Source: Adiantum capillus-veneris (taxonomy: Eukaryota; Streptophyta; Polypodiopsida; Polypodiales; Pteridaceae). From it: a DNA stretch of 64,000 bases. The position numbers were made by a program, and so were the translations under genes. Positions 32,701-42,999 of the stretch are shown one piece after another. The stretch is from the NCBI GenBank assembly GCA_014529385.2, contig CM043959.1:12648809-12712808 (forward strand), in the 5' to 3' direction. How positions within the stretch are numbered: position 1 is the first letter of the stretch; every line of letters starts with the position of its first letter. The notes beneath the pieces were generated by a model. That model did not search any database. It was given only the letters and a program-made list of their open reading frames with translations, and had not been told where the DNA came from.

Positions 32701-34354
32701 TGAAACCGGCCCGCCCTTAGGGCAGTAAGTTTTGGCTTTCACCCGAAACTTTACAACACAAAGGAACTTCACGAATAAACCTGTGAGGAATTCAACACTT
32801 CAAGACAAACCACAGCCTGGCAGCTAGAGCGCTACCAAGCAGACAGCGACACCGCTTGGCCCCAAAGACTGGCGCCCCTTTTGATATTTCTTTATTCTTA
32901 TTAAACTTGAGAAAAACCTGTAACCTTCTAGCTGTCACACTTTTATCGGGCTGAAAATCCTCCACGGACAAAATCCCAAGCAAACATTGACTTTCCACAC
33001 ACTTTAGAGCTCTTTGCCGAGCCTAGCGAGAAATTGCAGCTCGCTGAATTCTCTGTTTTGCGCTCCGATGCGCGTGCCGATCACTTTTTTGGGTAGCCCT
33101 CGAGCTCTTGCACCTGCAGGGTCACTTGCCCCTTGAATTAGACGAGATTCCTCGCAAGAAATCTCTCTAAATTGTCCTGTACAAGCACCCAATGCTTTCC
33201 CGAGACTCCCCTGGCAAAAAAAAAACGATCCAAACGCTTCCACCTAACCCTCACCAAGTTGTCAAAACCTGTCCATGGTTGTAATTGCAGGTTTTTGACC
33301 CAATTTCGCCAACATAACGGCGCAAATATCCCTGTAGGTCAAAAGTACACGTCAAGGACAATTTCCCTTGCGGTATGGAAGCTTTCCAGTGAGCTGCAGG
33401 TCAATTTCAGCATACTATAATTTTCTGTTTGGCCACTATTAGGTGCCTACTGCCCTGTATACGCATCCCAAGGCCTTTCCCAGGCTCCCCTGGCAAATAA
33501 TGGCAATTTCCTGCAATTTAGGTGCGAAACTCTAAACCTGCAGAAAAACACAGCAGGCTGTAATTCTCTGTTTTGGACCGTTTCAGACGGAGCGAACACG
33601 CCTACGCGTCTCAGGTACTCCCACACACAATGGGACAGTTCCCTTGTAAATCGGACAAGTTTTCACGTGAGAAAACTCTCCGTATTCACATTCCTTCACT
33701 ATGGAACTGTGCATACTTGAAGGGGATTACCAATTAGCTAATCCAGTTCCTAGTACAGAAGGCTCTTGCTTGGCAAACGCGCATAAACCCCCAGAACTGT
33801 ACATGGTCATCTGAGAAGCCCAACTAGTGGGGCATTACCATATGTGCAAAGGGGGGGGAGAGATGCGCGAGAGCAAATCGTCGCGCTACATAGAGCAAGG
33901 GAGAAGGCAAGCTTTCCATTAAAGTTGTGAGCACCTGCACCCACTACTCACACAACTGTAGCACTCACTTATGGGCTGAAATCAGCCCCCTCTCTTGAAA
34001 TGGGCGCCCCCTCTTCATGCAGACTGGGAAAGCTTCTCAGGAGCCGCCATGTGTCCAGTTTGCCTCTTTTGAGTTAATTCTTTAGTACCCACCAATTTAT
34101 AAGTGTCGCGAGGGGCCTAAATGACTTTGAACTGAGCCTAGACACCCTTTTACTGCTCGGATTCCAGTGCCGATTGGCCCGACCAACTCATGGTGACCTG
34201 CCCTTCCCGATTGCGGGTGAAACTCTCGGCCGTTTCACACTAGCCATACAATGTCTGACCATTTGCAACTTCAAAAAGAGGGTCCCAAAAATAAACAAAA
34301 ATCATCGGAAAGAAACCAACAACTCAAGTTAGCAATTGCCACGTCCTCGTGACA
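32701..34354 (-). mobile_element. Solo LTR of family A inserted in element D gag
   Basis: Read on the minus strand, it runs tgtcacgagg to ggtttca, like the LTRs of element A. It is flanked by the exact duplication gtcag (32696-32700 and 34355-34359). At 1654 bp it is about 200 bp longer than the A 3' LTR. It has the LTR core at 32858-32895. No coding sequence is present. Confidence 0.92.
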
Positions 34355-34359
34355 GTCAG

Positions 34360-34961
34360 AAACTGGGCGAAATCTAGGCTGCTTTGCCTTTTTCTTGCCC
34401 TTTCCGAAGCTTTGCTTTTTTGCTTCGCTTGTCCATGTCTTTCAACGAGTATAGGTTCTGCTTTTCTACACTCGTCTGTCTTTTCGGCTTCACTCCCTAC
34501 CTGAGAGGAGAAGCAATGGCCACACGCGGTCTCAAATAAATCTTATCAATCTGGTAATTCTTCAGGTGTATCGGTCCTTGGAGTACTTAATCAATCTGTT
34601 CACGCATATGCCAATCTGCAATTGACGTTTGTACTCCTTTTCTGGCAAACTTGTCTGAAAAAAAATTTGTTCAAATCTTCATTCTTTTCTTCAGTACCCG
34701 TGCCGGATCTTCAACTTTTCTTTGCCTTCCCACTAAGAGGTGTCATCTCTATCAGATTCTTCACCAGAACCCGGGTAATCTGGGATTTTTAATGGCTTTA
34801 TGCCCTATAAGACAGAGCAATGAAGACGGGAGCGTGCCCGATACGCGATGTATGAGGGTGGGAGTGGCTAATAAGTTCGAGGTCATGGCATGAAGATTCT
34901 TTCGCAAAAGCTGTGTGCGCTGTAAAAAGGATTGGATCCTCCGTAGAAGAAGAATCTTTCT
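34360..34961 (-). pseudogene. Element D leader and gag start
   Basis: On the minus strand after the primer site come ggatccgatcc..., the block agacgggagcgtgcccgat also found in B and C, and then the K/R-rich gag N-terminus. No long open frame survives. Confidence 0.6.
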
Positions 34962-34976
34962 CCGCTTTGATACCAC
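34962..34976 (-). other. Primer binding site of element D
   Basis: The minus strand reads g-TGGTATCAAAGCGG directly after the LTR end ...gtttgttaca; initiator-tRNA-Met type. Confidence 0.83.
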
Positions 34977-35485
34977 TGTAACAAACTTGGACACTCTAAG
35001 TCAAGATTCTACCGCGACACAGCAGAGTCTCACTTCAAAACAGTTCACAAAATTCACAATTGATATGACACGGCCCGGCGGAGTTCCGTGCCAAGAGGTT
35101 TTGGCCCCAAAGACAGGCGCCCCTTTCAGTATTTCTTTTTATATTAATCTTTGAGCAAAGTACAACTCCCGCGGGTGCTCGCTCTCAGACTCTGCGTCCA
35201 GATGCTCTGCAGACATTATGAAGGTTACAAGGGATGCTAAAAGCACAGCCCTAAAAGCTTCAAAATCAAAAGCAATAGTTCCATAAAGCAATTAATTCAT
35301 CCAGTGCTTTTTTTCGGAAATCCGTACACGCTGCCACGTTACCAACACCGTAAAAAGCGGAATTTCCGTACGCTTTTCCATGTCAGCCTACCAGTGCATT
35401 TTTCAGGGATTCCGTCCTATTGCAACGTGGCATTACTGCCATAGTTTGCGTGTCTACGGGGCTAGCCATGTCACCAGTTTGTATA
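34977..35485 (-). repeat. 5' LTR of element D
   Basis: About 509 bp. The LTR core is at 35103-35143. U3 has several tccgta(c) and ccacgt motifs, and no telobox array, unlike the 3' LTR. The outer border is set by weak similarity of gccatgtcaccagtttgta to other U3 starts. Confidence 0.7.
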
Positions 35486-35603
35486 GTAGCTCACCAAAAC
35501 GTCTCATAGCTACCACGCAAAATCTGACCACATTATCTAATGCAACTCTCACAAAAATGATGCTCCTAAAGCATAAGAATGTCAATCTCACCACCCACAA
35601 GGC

Positions 35604-35695
35604 TGTTGGGTGCAGCGGCTATGGTGGATGTCGGCGGTGAGGATCCATGGAGGCCTTGGAAGCGTGCAGCACGCACAGAAATAACGAGAGGAGAT

Positions 35696-35747
<52 letters not shown>

Positions 35748-35889
35748 ACACAATATGAAGACACGCTATGATATTTTTGATTAAAAAAGAGTGTTACATA
35801 TATATAGATTAAACCTTCCATGCAAACTAAGTGTGTTAACTCCATGCTTTGGGAGATGTTCCCACGGGCTTGACACACTGGACCAAACA
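35604..35889 (-). repeat. 3' LTR of element E
   Basis: It matches 36854-37150 closely. It carries an (ag) run at 35700-35744 and starts (minus) tgtttggtcc, lacking the gggtgttcaagcccaag present in the other LTR. Confidence 0.9.
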
Positions 35890-36853
35890 AAGCCCCCCTC
35901 AAGCCCAAACCACTGACTATGGACTTGATACAGACCATGGCAGAGTCCAATCACCTGAAACTATGAGTAGAAGTCCCCCCCTGGACAACAACATAGGTGT
36001 GTACTTCCCTCAAACAGCTATCAATGTGAGACAACAAGAGCTTGACCAAACAAAACAGGGAGGTCTTACCACTTTTGTTTGTGGCAGTGTCTATAACCCT
36101 TTACAAAATTTTGACTGCATGGAAATAACTGACAACAGACAAGTTAAAAGAAGGCTTCGACTAAAAAGTATATGATTGTGTTGACAAATAGAAAAAAAAC
36201 TTCTATGACACTGAAAAAATAGTTTGTGGACTCTGCATGTGTTGTAGCAAACTTTCGATTTGTGCGGTCTTCATCTCCCTCAAGAATGGGCAGCGTAACA
36301 CCCACAAGATAATCATGTTGATACTCTTAACACTATTAACAACCTTTGGAGGCTTGCGGTATTCAATAGAGTAAGAGAGTTGGATATTAATTGTGAAAGC
36401 TTGTTTATTTGCTCGTCCCACTCTACAATAGGCGTTTTAACACGCTCTGCAGAGGACTGCTCCACGGGCAGCCTGTTGAGCTGAACGTCCTCTAGGCCTG
36501 CTGCAATAGTATTTCAAAACACTATCGGAGGCTGTTTTGCCTGCGCCACCAATGACAGCTTCTCTAGCGGTGTTTTGATACGCCAGCAAAAACGCCTTCA
36601 CGTTTGCGGCTCCACAACCATGTTAAAGCGCCGCTTGTGCTCTGGAAACTGCGCCAAGAACGGCTTCTTGAAATGCACTACAACTGCCGATTGCCCCTGC
36701 GTCTTGAAATGTCTTTTGCCCACGATGGAGTCAGTTCACCTGCGTATTGCCCGCCTGGGAGCCGCTTGAGAGAGAGCGTTTTAGAACACCTACGCCTGGG
36801 CTCTGCTAGCGCCACATGCCAACGCCCTAGCCAACCTGGGGCTTTGATACGAG

Positions 36854-36943
36854 TGTTGGGTGCAACGGCTATGGTGGATGTCGGCGATGAGGATCCATGG
36901 AGGCCTTGGAGGCATGCAGCACACAAAGAACGAGAGAGGAGAT

Positions 36944-36989
<46 letters not shown>

Positions 36990-37150
36990 ACACAATATGA
37001 AGACACGCTATGATATATTTGATTAAAAATAAGTGTTACATATATATAGATTAAACCTTCCATGCAAACTAAGTGTGTTAACTGCATGCTTTGGGAGATG
37101 TTCCCACGGGCTTGACACACTGGACCAAACTTGGGCTTGAACACCCAACA
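36854..37150 (-). repeat. 5' LTR of element E
   Basis: 297 bp, tgttgggtgc to cacccaaca on the plus strand, with an (ag) run at 36949-36986. Confidence 0.9.
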
Positions 37151-38110
37151 AAGGCATCTCTGAAGGTCCTGATGCAGCAGACCCCTTTGACGTTGAAACT
37201 AGGGCCCTCCTAATCCATGCACATTCCATGAGATGATCCTCATGGAGTCACAGAGAGAAAACAAATACTGCAACAGCAGCCAACCTCGCTATCTTTGAGG
37301 CCGGTTTGGATGGGGAGTAATCCGCATCCGAACGACCCCTAGACAAGCGCGAAAGGAGTGACTGTCCCGCCTAGGCCCAAGCCGAGCGTGCAGCCCGAAG
37401 GGCTACATCCTCTATCTAAGAATCCTCATGAACAAATACATAACAAGGAGGGCTCTCAGTGTCAGCAAACAACTACATCACAATGTGCCTGCAACCCGCT
37501 GCATGCGGAGGGCGGAGGCGTCATGCTGAACGTGGCAAGAGGCAAAAGTGTCTGCACCAGATGTGTCACCCCTAAGTCCTTTGTGTGGTGTGAGAACTCG
37601 GTAGCCTGAATCTGGAGCCAGTCAAGAACTATGTGCAGGGTCCACTCTGTGGGATCCCTACCGCACAGCGGAAAGAAGAAACCCACCGCTATGTCCAAAG
37701 CCTCAATGCCTCTAGCTGCAAGAAAGAGGACGTGGACTCGAAAGAAAGCCTCCTCCAGGTCAGGAGAAGAGTCACCCAAGAACCATGTGGAGCTGTAGTC
37801 TTCAAGTCCCAGCGTCTGCGAATGTCAAAGCTAGCCAAACCTCTAGGGACTACTGCAAAAGGAGAAGTCTGCACCAAAAAAGGCGGCCTCGGGTCGGGTT
37901 GTCCCTCTCAAGCTACACAACTCGTAGCAAAAGCACTACGAAGAGATCGCCTCGCGGCGGCAAACGCGTGTTCAGTCCCCTACGTCAGAGGAGGAGTGGA
38001 GGAGGGGTCGGGAGATGAGGCTGTGGGCCCCACCAGGGAGAGAGGAGGGGCAGGAGGCGAGGGTGGAGGTGGGGGAGGGGGAGGAGGCGAGGGAGGCGGA
38101 GCGGCAGCGT

Positions 38111-39017
38111 CTAAGGAAGGAGGAGCTGGAGGTGGAGGAAATAAAGTGGACGGGGCCTCCTCAGGCAGGTCCTGCTGAAGGGGGTCAAAACAATCCCCGG
38201 TCGGAACCAAGTGCTGCTGAGCTGCAGAAGGTCGGCCACCAGGGGGAGCAGTGGGGCGAGCCCGCCCATGTCGGAGGCGGCCAGGCACCTGCTGCCAACC
38301 ATCAGTTGTCTGATCGCTGGTCTCAGTCGAGGTACCAGCATGTGCGTCCTATGTATATAGCTGCTGGGCATGCTCAACCTTGGGAGGCTGCGCATACGTT
38401 GTGGGTCGAGGTCTCTTGTGAGGAGAGGCTTTGCCAAATGGCCCATCTGTCTGCAAATGAAACACTGATTCGGGAGACCCGCATACTCCGCACTCTGTCT
38501 GATCCATCCCCAACTCACCCGAGGCAGCAGTACCACCTTGGGGAGGGAATGTGTCTCGAACAAGAACCCACACAGTAGGTAAACCTGCTGCAGCCTTGAC
38601 CATAGCAGAAGCTGCAATGCGCGAAGACTCCAGAATTGTCCCGAACATGGAACCAATCCTGTGGAGAAGAGAGAGGTACTCTCGTCTCGAGCCTGGGAAA
38701 CAGACCAAAATCGACAAGTCTGCCTCCTCCTCGAGCACATCTTTAGAGGTGTCAAAACCATGATGCCATCGTCTAAAGTAGGCTCGAGCTGCTCGGATGC
38801 CGACCGGGCTCATCGAAATCACCTTGGCCGTCATCTCTAGAGACTCGAACTCTATCTGGTAGTACCCTCTCCCAAGGATGTGGACATCGGTGATCTTGCC
38901 CACATTGGAGAGAAGGCGGGCCTGAAGTAGATCCCGAACCTCGCCCCGATTGGGTAGAGTGCCTATGATCTTGCAGATAACTGAAGTGGCTTGCAAACCT
39001 TCCACTTCGGCCATCAA
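38111..39017 (-). pseudogene. LINE copy 2 ORF1 (broken)
   Basis: It begins MMAEVEGLQATSVICKIIG and shows ILGRGYYQIEFESLEM, YFRRWHHGFDTSKDV and CFPGSRREYLSLL. After a frameshift near 38400 comes CFICRQMGHLAKP, a knuckle truncated at its end. Order and text match copy 1 (13480-14143). Confidence 0.77.
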
Positions 39018-39204
39018 GGAAGCTCTTTTGGCGAGAGAGCAAGTCGAAGGGTCGGCTCCGCGGTGTCGGGCGAGGGGATTTCTGTAGAGTCCCTCTGAGG
39101 TGGAGCAGAAGCCGCCATCTGTGTCTGCTGTTGAATCGAGAAGGGAAAAGGTGACGCAAAACTCCCAGAAAGCTGAGAAGACGACTCCCTGTGAGCTGAG
39201 AAGT

Positions 39205-39229
39205 GGGGGGGGGGGGGGGGGGGGGGGGG
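39205..39229. repeat. Run of 25 G
   Basis: An uninterrupted G homopolymer (39205-39229), inside the Pro-rich 5' part of LINE copy 2 (C-run on the coding strand). Confidence 0.9.
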
Positions 39230-39430
39230 ACGGGTTGCTGGCGGGAATGAGAGGCTGGGGCGGGCGAGCTGAGGCGCGGCAGTGGCTGTGCGCTGGGCTG
39301 ACAGCAAGCAGCGGGCAGGGCAGCGCGAGGGAGGCTTTGGGGGGGGGGAGGGGAGAGCGATGGCGAGAGAGGGGGGTGAAGTGCGTGCGCGAGGGAGGTG
39401 GGCGAGGGCAACAGCGAGCCCGCTCGGATT

Positions 39431-40119
39431 ATGCTAAAAACTTAGCTCCCCAAAAGCGGCCACACACCAAAGTCGTGTCCTCCCACTTTTACTTTCTTCA
39501 CAACAGAGATGGTGAGACGAGCCACTGACAAATTGCACACAGAGAGGGCGCATGATTATAATGGTATTGTGATAGAGCATTTCATACATGCTAGGGATCA
39601 TATTGATGGTTTGTTGACCTTCATGTTAAACAAGGCCATGTGTGAGGGGTCACCTAAGACTTGAGCATGAGTTGAGCATATGGACAGAGAGAGGGTGTAC
39701 TAGCTGGCAGCAGGATTGACACGTACGGTCACGTACGATGGTTACACGTACGAAGACGTGCGGTACTAATCGAACTAAAAAAATTTAGACGTCTGTTGAC
39801 GTAATGTACGATACAAAAAAAAAAAAATCATACATCTTTAGAGCCTATACTCTATTATGAGTCATAACATAGACCTTAGTACTTAGTACTAAGTACTTAC
39901 AAATTAAAAGTTAAGTCTTACAAGTTAGAACATGAAAGATGTATCCATGGACATTGGAAACGGCAATGTTCGGAAAAAGAAGATCATGATTGCATTTAAT
40001 TTCATTACATAAAGTAGAGAGTCGAGGCTCGAGAGATACAAGTGACAAAAAGTAGTGACACAACTCATAGTCTCATGGACCATGGGTGCAAACTTTAAAG
40101 CATAAAGAGAGAGTCCTAA
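39431..40119. other. Intronic region, no gene seen
   Basis: It contains repeated cacgtacg/cgtacg motifs near 39718-39765 and an a-run near 39816. No coding evidence. Confidence 0.5.
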
Positions 40120-40622
40120 GTGCACATATCGCTCTCATCATCGGAGATGTAATCCGAGCTTGAGCTAGCGGTAGTTGCATCATCCTCATCACTAGTTGAA
40201 TCAAATGTATTGGATGCAAGACCATAATCTCCCTCACTAAGGATGTTGCCCTCATCATCAAACTCTTGCTCTCTAGCATCCACAGACCTAGAAATTGGCA
40301 CATTCTCCAAAGTGGTGGCCGCCATAGTAGATCCGCTACCTGAGCCTCGCCACACATAGATCCTGGGTGTTTGTGCCGCTTTCTACCACTCCCAGGAGCA
40401 ACCGGAGTGGAAGCTCCTCAACCGGAGTGGAAGCTCCTCTACCTGTAGTTGCCGAAGCTCGCACAAACACCTTCTTGCAGGACCGTGTGCGAAAAACACG
40501 GCGATCAATCTCCTCCAACTCCAAGTAGAGGTCTCGAAATATTTGCTCCTCCTCTGGATCACGATCTTTGTTGAGACTCTTAAGAGTCTTAATGGAGAGC
40601 TTGCATTCATCTACATTGACCT
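40120..40622 (-). pseudogene. Unrecognised coding-like segment with acidic C-terminus
   Basis: After an acceptor-like aaaaatag at 40623, the minus strand reads NVDECKLSIKTLKSLNKDRD, EEEQIFRDLYLELEEIDRRVF and KKVFVRASATTGRGAST. A directly repeated 20-bp unit (ggagcttccactccggttga, twice near 40394-40440) then shifts the frame. The tail is S/D/E-rich (EFDDEGNILSEGDYG, SSDYISDDESDMCT) and ends at a stop at 40119-40121. The tail resembles C-termini of some plant hAT transposase-derived proteins, but I cannot assign it. Confidence 0.4.
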
Positions 40623-40734
40623 ATTTTTCATTTACAACATGCAAGAATTAGCAATTTGGCATGCCAAAAATATGAGCACATCATACATGTGAAAGCATAA
40701 ATAAAGAGTAGGATGTAGCCAACTCGATCTCACA

Positions 40735-40974
40735 GAGACCCCCAAGGCCTCATATTTAAAGGCACATAGGCCCAAAAGCAATCGCTATCGAAAGCTGCCG
40801 CTTAAAAGCTATAGCGTTCCAAAAAATCAACCACGTAAGCGTCCCACGAATCGCATCGCAATTCGTGCCAGCCCAGCCTCAGACTTTCGGTCCTATGCTC
40901 CAATCCAGCTCCAATCGGCCTTCACTCCTCTCTTCCGATCCAATACCATCATGCCACATCATCACTTTGTGACA
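40735..40974 (-). repeat. U3 fragment of a gypsy LTR
   Basis: On the minus strand it starts tgtcacaaagtgatgatgtgg at 40974, as in B/D-type LTRs, and runs to an aaatatgaggcc TATA-like region near 40750. No internal region adjoins it. Confidence 0.6.
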
Positions 40975-41873
40975 GCTTGTCGAACAAGCACCCTGCATTA
41001 TCGCTTCAAAAAAAGAGGCCTCAGACCCCGCATGTTGACGTTCTGCAATAATAACATGATACAAGCTGAGAGGGCAGCCAGCTTCCAAGTGGCACCTATC
41101 CCACTACCTATAAGGGTACTAACAGAGGTGGTGTAGGGCAACAGAGCAATGTAGCATGCAATTAAGGCAAAAACTAAGCGATTGCTGCAAAATCGAGCAC
41201 AAAAGATTGTTAGTGGAAGAAACTAAGGTTCTTACAAAAGTTTCGTTTAGGATATAAAGGGACAGAAAAGACCCCACAGAAAAAAATTGGTTGCAAGGCT
41301 AGGTATTCACTGATGCAAAGACTGACAGAAGAAGGCGAAATCACTGATTCATGAATGTTTGATGAGAGTAAGAGAGAGAAGTTGCAAACGATAAAGCAGT
41401 CCCAAACAGTCCTAACAGGTCACTATCTCAGATTCTGAAGCAAGTCCCAGCCGTATATTAATTACATTAGTCCCCCTTCATTGTATACCTTTGGCCATTC
41501 TCTTCGCATTTCTATTTTGTTTTTCCATTTCGCTGTATATATGCATTCCAAACCAAAACTGAGGAATCAATTTGCACCATCAGCTCAATCACAAGCGTCT
41601 AGCTTCCTTGGGATTTCCCTTTTATGGTCAAAAGAAAATCATGATTGCTTTCTGGCAAATATCTTTCATATCCAAAGAGTCCATACTCAACATGGCTAGC
41701 AAAGACTCCTTTTCAGTTTATAGGCAGATGGAATCTAAATACCAGAAGCCTGTCCTTGGTAATCTCAAAGCTCCAGGCTTGGAGAGAGTTTGTGTGTACA
41801 CATGTGCGTGGTATGCATGATTAGCATCATCTTTTGCACAGTTTTGCAAACATAGTGAGGGTAAGAAACGAAC
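40975..41873. other. Start of intron 1 of the S4-domain gene; no other gene seen
   Basis: No retroelement motif or long coding frame was recognised on either strand. Confidence 0.5.
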
Positions 41874-42101
41874 TTGTTCCACGATGCGAGCAATGGACTG
41901 CATATGGTCTCTGTGTACACCTGCCAGAAGGTCCTTCTTCTCATCTCGCTGAAAAATTGCTAAGCTTGTGGTGTTGTAAATTCTGCGATGGGCAGGGCTA
42001 AGACGAACTGATCCCACTACCCGCAAGACGTAGCATGAACGTGTCCGGTTGCTCAGAACTGAGACGCAAGGGACACCAGCTCCGGTAGTCGTGCCTTGCA
42101 T
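41874..42101 (-). CDS. S4-domain (YlmH / PSII-S4-like) protein, exon 1 with plastid transit peptide
   Basis: 76 codons from ATG at 42101 (MQGTTTGAGVPCVS). The first 52 residues have no Asp or Glu and are rich in Ser, Thr, Arg and Val, as in chloroplast transit peptides. The end, DEKKDLLAGVHRDHMQSIAR, matches the position and pattern of the D-L-L-x-G-V helix that precedes the FLTPP region in plant homologues. It ends at a GT donor (gttcgtt) in phase 0. The frame is open upstream to 42347, so a longer start cannot be excluded. Assignment to the exons at 20 kb rests on strand, order and family pattern. Confidence 0.68.
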
Positions 42102-42369
42102 CCTTCCCCGCCACACAAGGTGCTCTTCTCTGCTTCGATGTAAAAAGAAGAAAGCAGTATTATTAAGCTGCTTACACACCGCCCAAGCTTGGCCTGGAAG
42201 CCATATGTCAAAAAGATATTGGCAGCGTGAGACGGCAGCAGAAAAAAATTTGGGCAGCCAAGACTCCTTGTGCTTGATCTCTGGCCAGCGCAATCCAGGA
42301 GAGGCTACAAACCAATACGCTATGGACATACGTCCAGTGGCTTGCACAAAGTTGATCGAGCTTGATTGA
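42102..42369 (-). other. Probable 5' region of the S4-domain gene
   Basis: Between the exon-1 ATG and the end of the Helitron-like element. It should hold the promoter or 5' UTR. A ctttcttcttttta stretch lies 60-80 bp upstream of the ATG; no TATA box was singled out. Confidence 0.4.
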
Positions 42370-42379
42370 GTGTGGAATG

Positions 42380-42970
42380 GAAATATTAAAGGTTTAATAA
42401 GGCATCATAATGTATGTGATCTAACCAATACATAAAATTTGTTCTTGTTTCATAGGTGGAGATTGTGGAGCTAGCCTAGATGTGGTGCAGTGATGATCGT
42501 GGATAGTTGTGATATCTTAACAATTGGTTGATGCTCCATTTATTTAGTGTGGAGGACAGACGATTGTATGAAGTATTTTGAGCATTAATGTCAATGTTGA
42601 AGTCACCTAGGATAATGATTGAATTTTTTGTATCGCGGTTTTGAGAATCAGAGATAACGCATTGATCAAATTTGGTAGGGTGTTGCGGGGGAACTGTAAA
42701 GGGAAGCGACCTCGACGGTTATGGTATTGGTTGTGTGTATTATCTCTACTCTTGGACGAGAGATATGGACAGATTTCAAGTGAGGTAGATTTTGTCGGTG
42801 CAGTAGAGAGACGTCCATATTTGCATTGAATTGGTGTTGCAAATAGCCTGGTATGGCATGTGACAAGTTATTTTTTTGTTTCTTGCAAATAGAGCACATG
42901 TGATGCCATTACCGTGGAATTTGCTATAATCTTTGTAATATGTTTTTTGAAAGACGCGACATTTAGTGAT
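42380..42970 (-). pseudogene. Helentron C-terminal endonuclease (EEP domain, broken)
   Basis: Fragments in three frames line up with an exonuclease/endonuclease/phosphatase domain. They are LNVASFKKHITKII with VLYLQET (42967-42878; the metal-binding Glu of QET), IPGYLQH, PRVEIIHTTNTITVEVASLY (about 42760-42700), IIILGDFNIDINAQN (42620-42580; catalytic GDFN) and a SLHHI..YWLDHIHYDALLNL end resembling the usual S-D-H motif. It directly follows the PIF1 end, so it is the fused C-terminal domain and not a separate LINE. Confidence 0.78.
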
Positions 42971-42999
42971 TAAATGATGATATGTGTGTTTGAGTAAGC

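Larger units (their letters stand above)
26926..35485 (-). mobile_element. Gypsy chromovirus 'element D' (minus), interrupted by two solo LTRs
   Basis: On the minus strand the order is 5' LTR (35485-34977), primer site, leader, gag, protease, RT, RNase H, integrase, chromodomain, polypurine tract and 3' LTR (27604-26926). A solo LTR of family A (32701-34354) and one of family C (29140-29854) interrupt it, each with its own 5-bp duplication, so the rest is contiguous. The two outer LTRs are clearly similar in R/U5 but diverge in U3, and the outer flanks (gccct / gtagc) do not match. It may therefore be old or a recombinant of two related elements. Confidence 0.75.
35604..37150 (-). mobile_element. 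Small non-coding LTR element 'E' (TRIM-like)
   Basis: LTRs of 286 bp (35604-35889) and 297 bp (36854-37150) flank 964 bp without coding sequence. The target duplication is exact: aaggc at 35599-35603 and 37151-37155. On the minus strand, text ctcgtatcaaagcccc (a one-mismatch iMet primer site) follows the 36854 LTR and a polypurine tract (gaggggggc) abuts the 35889 LTR. The intact LTR has matching ends tgttgggtg / cacccaaca; the 3' LTR lacks about 17 bp near its start. It sits inside the endonuclease of LINE copy 2. Confidence 0.92.
35486..39430 (-). mobile_element. L1-like LINE copy 2 (minus), interrupted by element E
   Basis: Same family as 12961-16420. On the minus strand it runs from a P-rich 5' part through ORF1 (39017-38349), a linker, and the start of the endonuclease. 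The endonuclease text runs into the E insertion at 37150 and continues at 35603 (LVGGEIDILML). It ends at about 35486, next to element D, so the rest of the endonuclease and the RT are missing here too. Confidence 0.8.
20793..41873 (-). other. ~21-kb intron 1 of the S4-domain gene, packed with transposons
   Basis: If exons 41874-42101 and 20600-20792 belong together, this is one intron. It contains gypsy B, relic G, gypsy D with a solo C LTR and a solo A LTR, a LINE with a TRIM element in it, LTR fragments and a 71-bp tandem repeat. Donor is gttcgtt at 41873. Splicing across it is inferred. Confidence 0.65.

Noticed and set aside
26926-35485. Element D as a clean single insertion
   Set aside because: Internal contiguity is supported by the solo-LTR duplications, but the outer LTRs differ strongly in U3 and their flanks do not match, so a simple recent insertion is not claimed.
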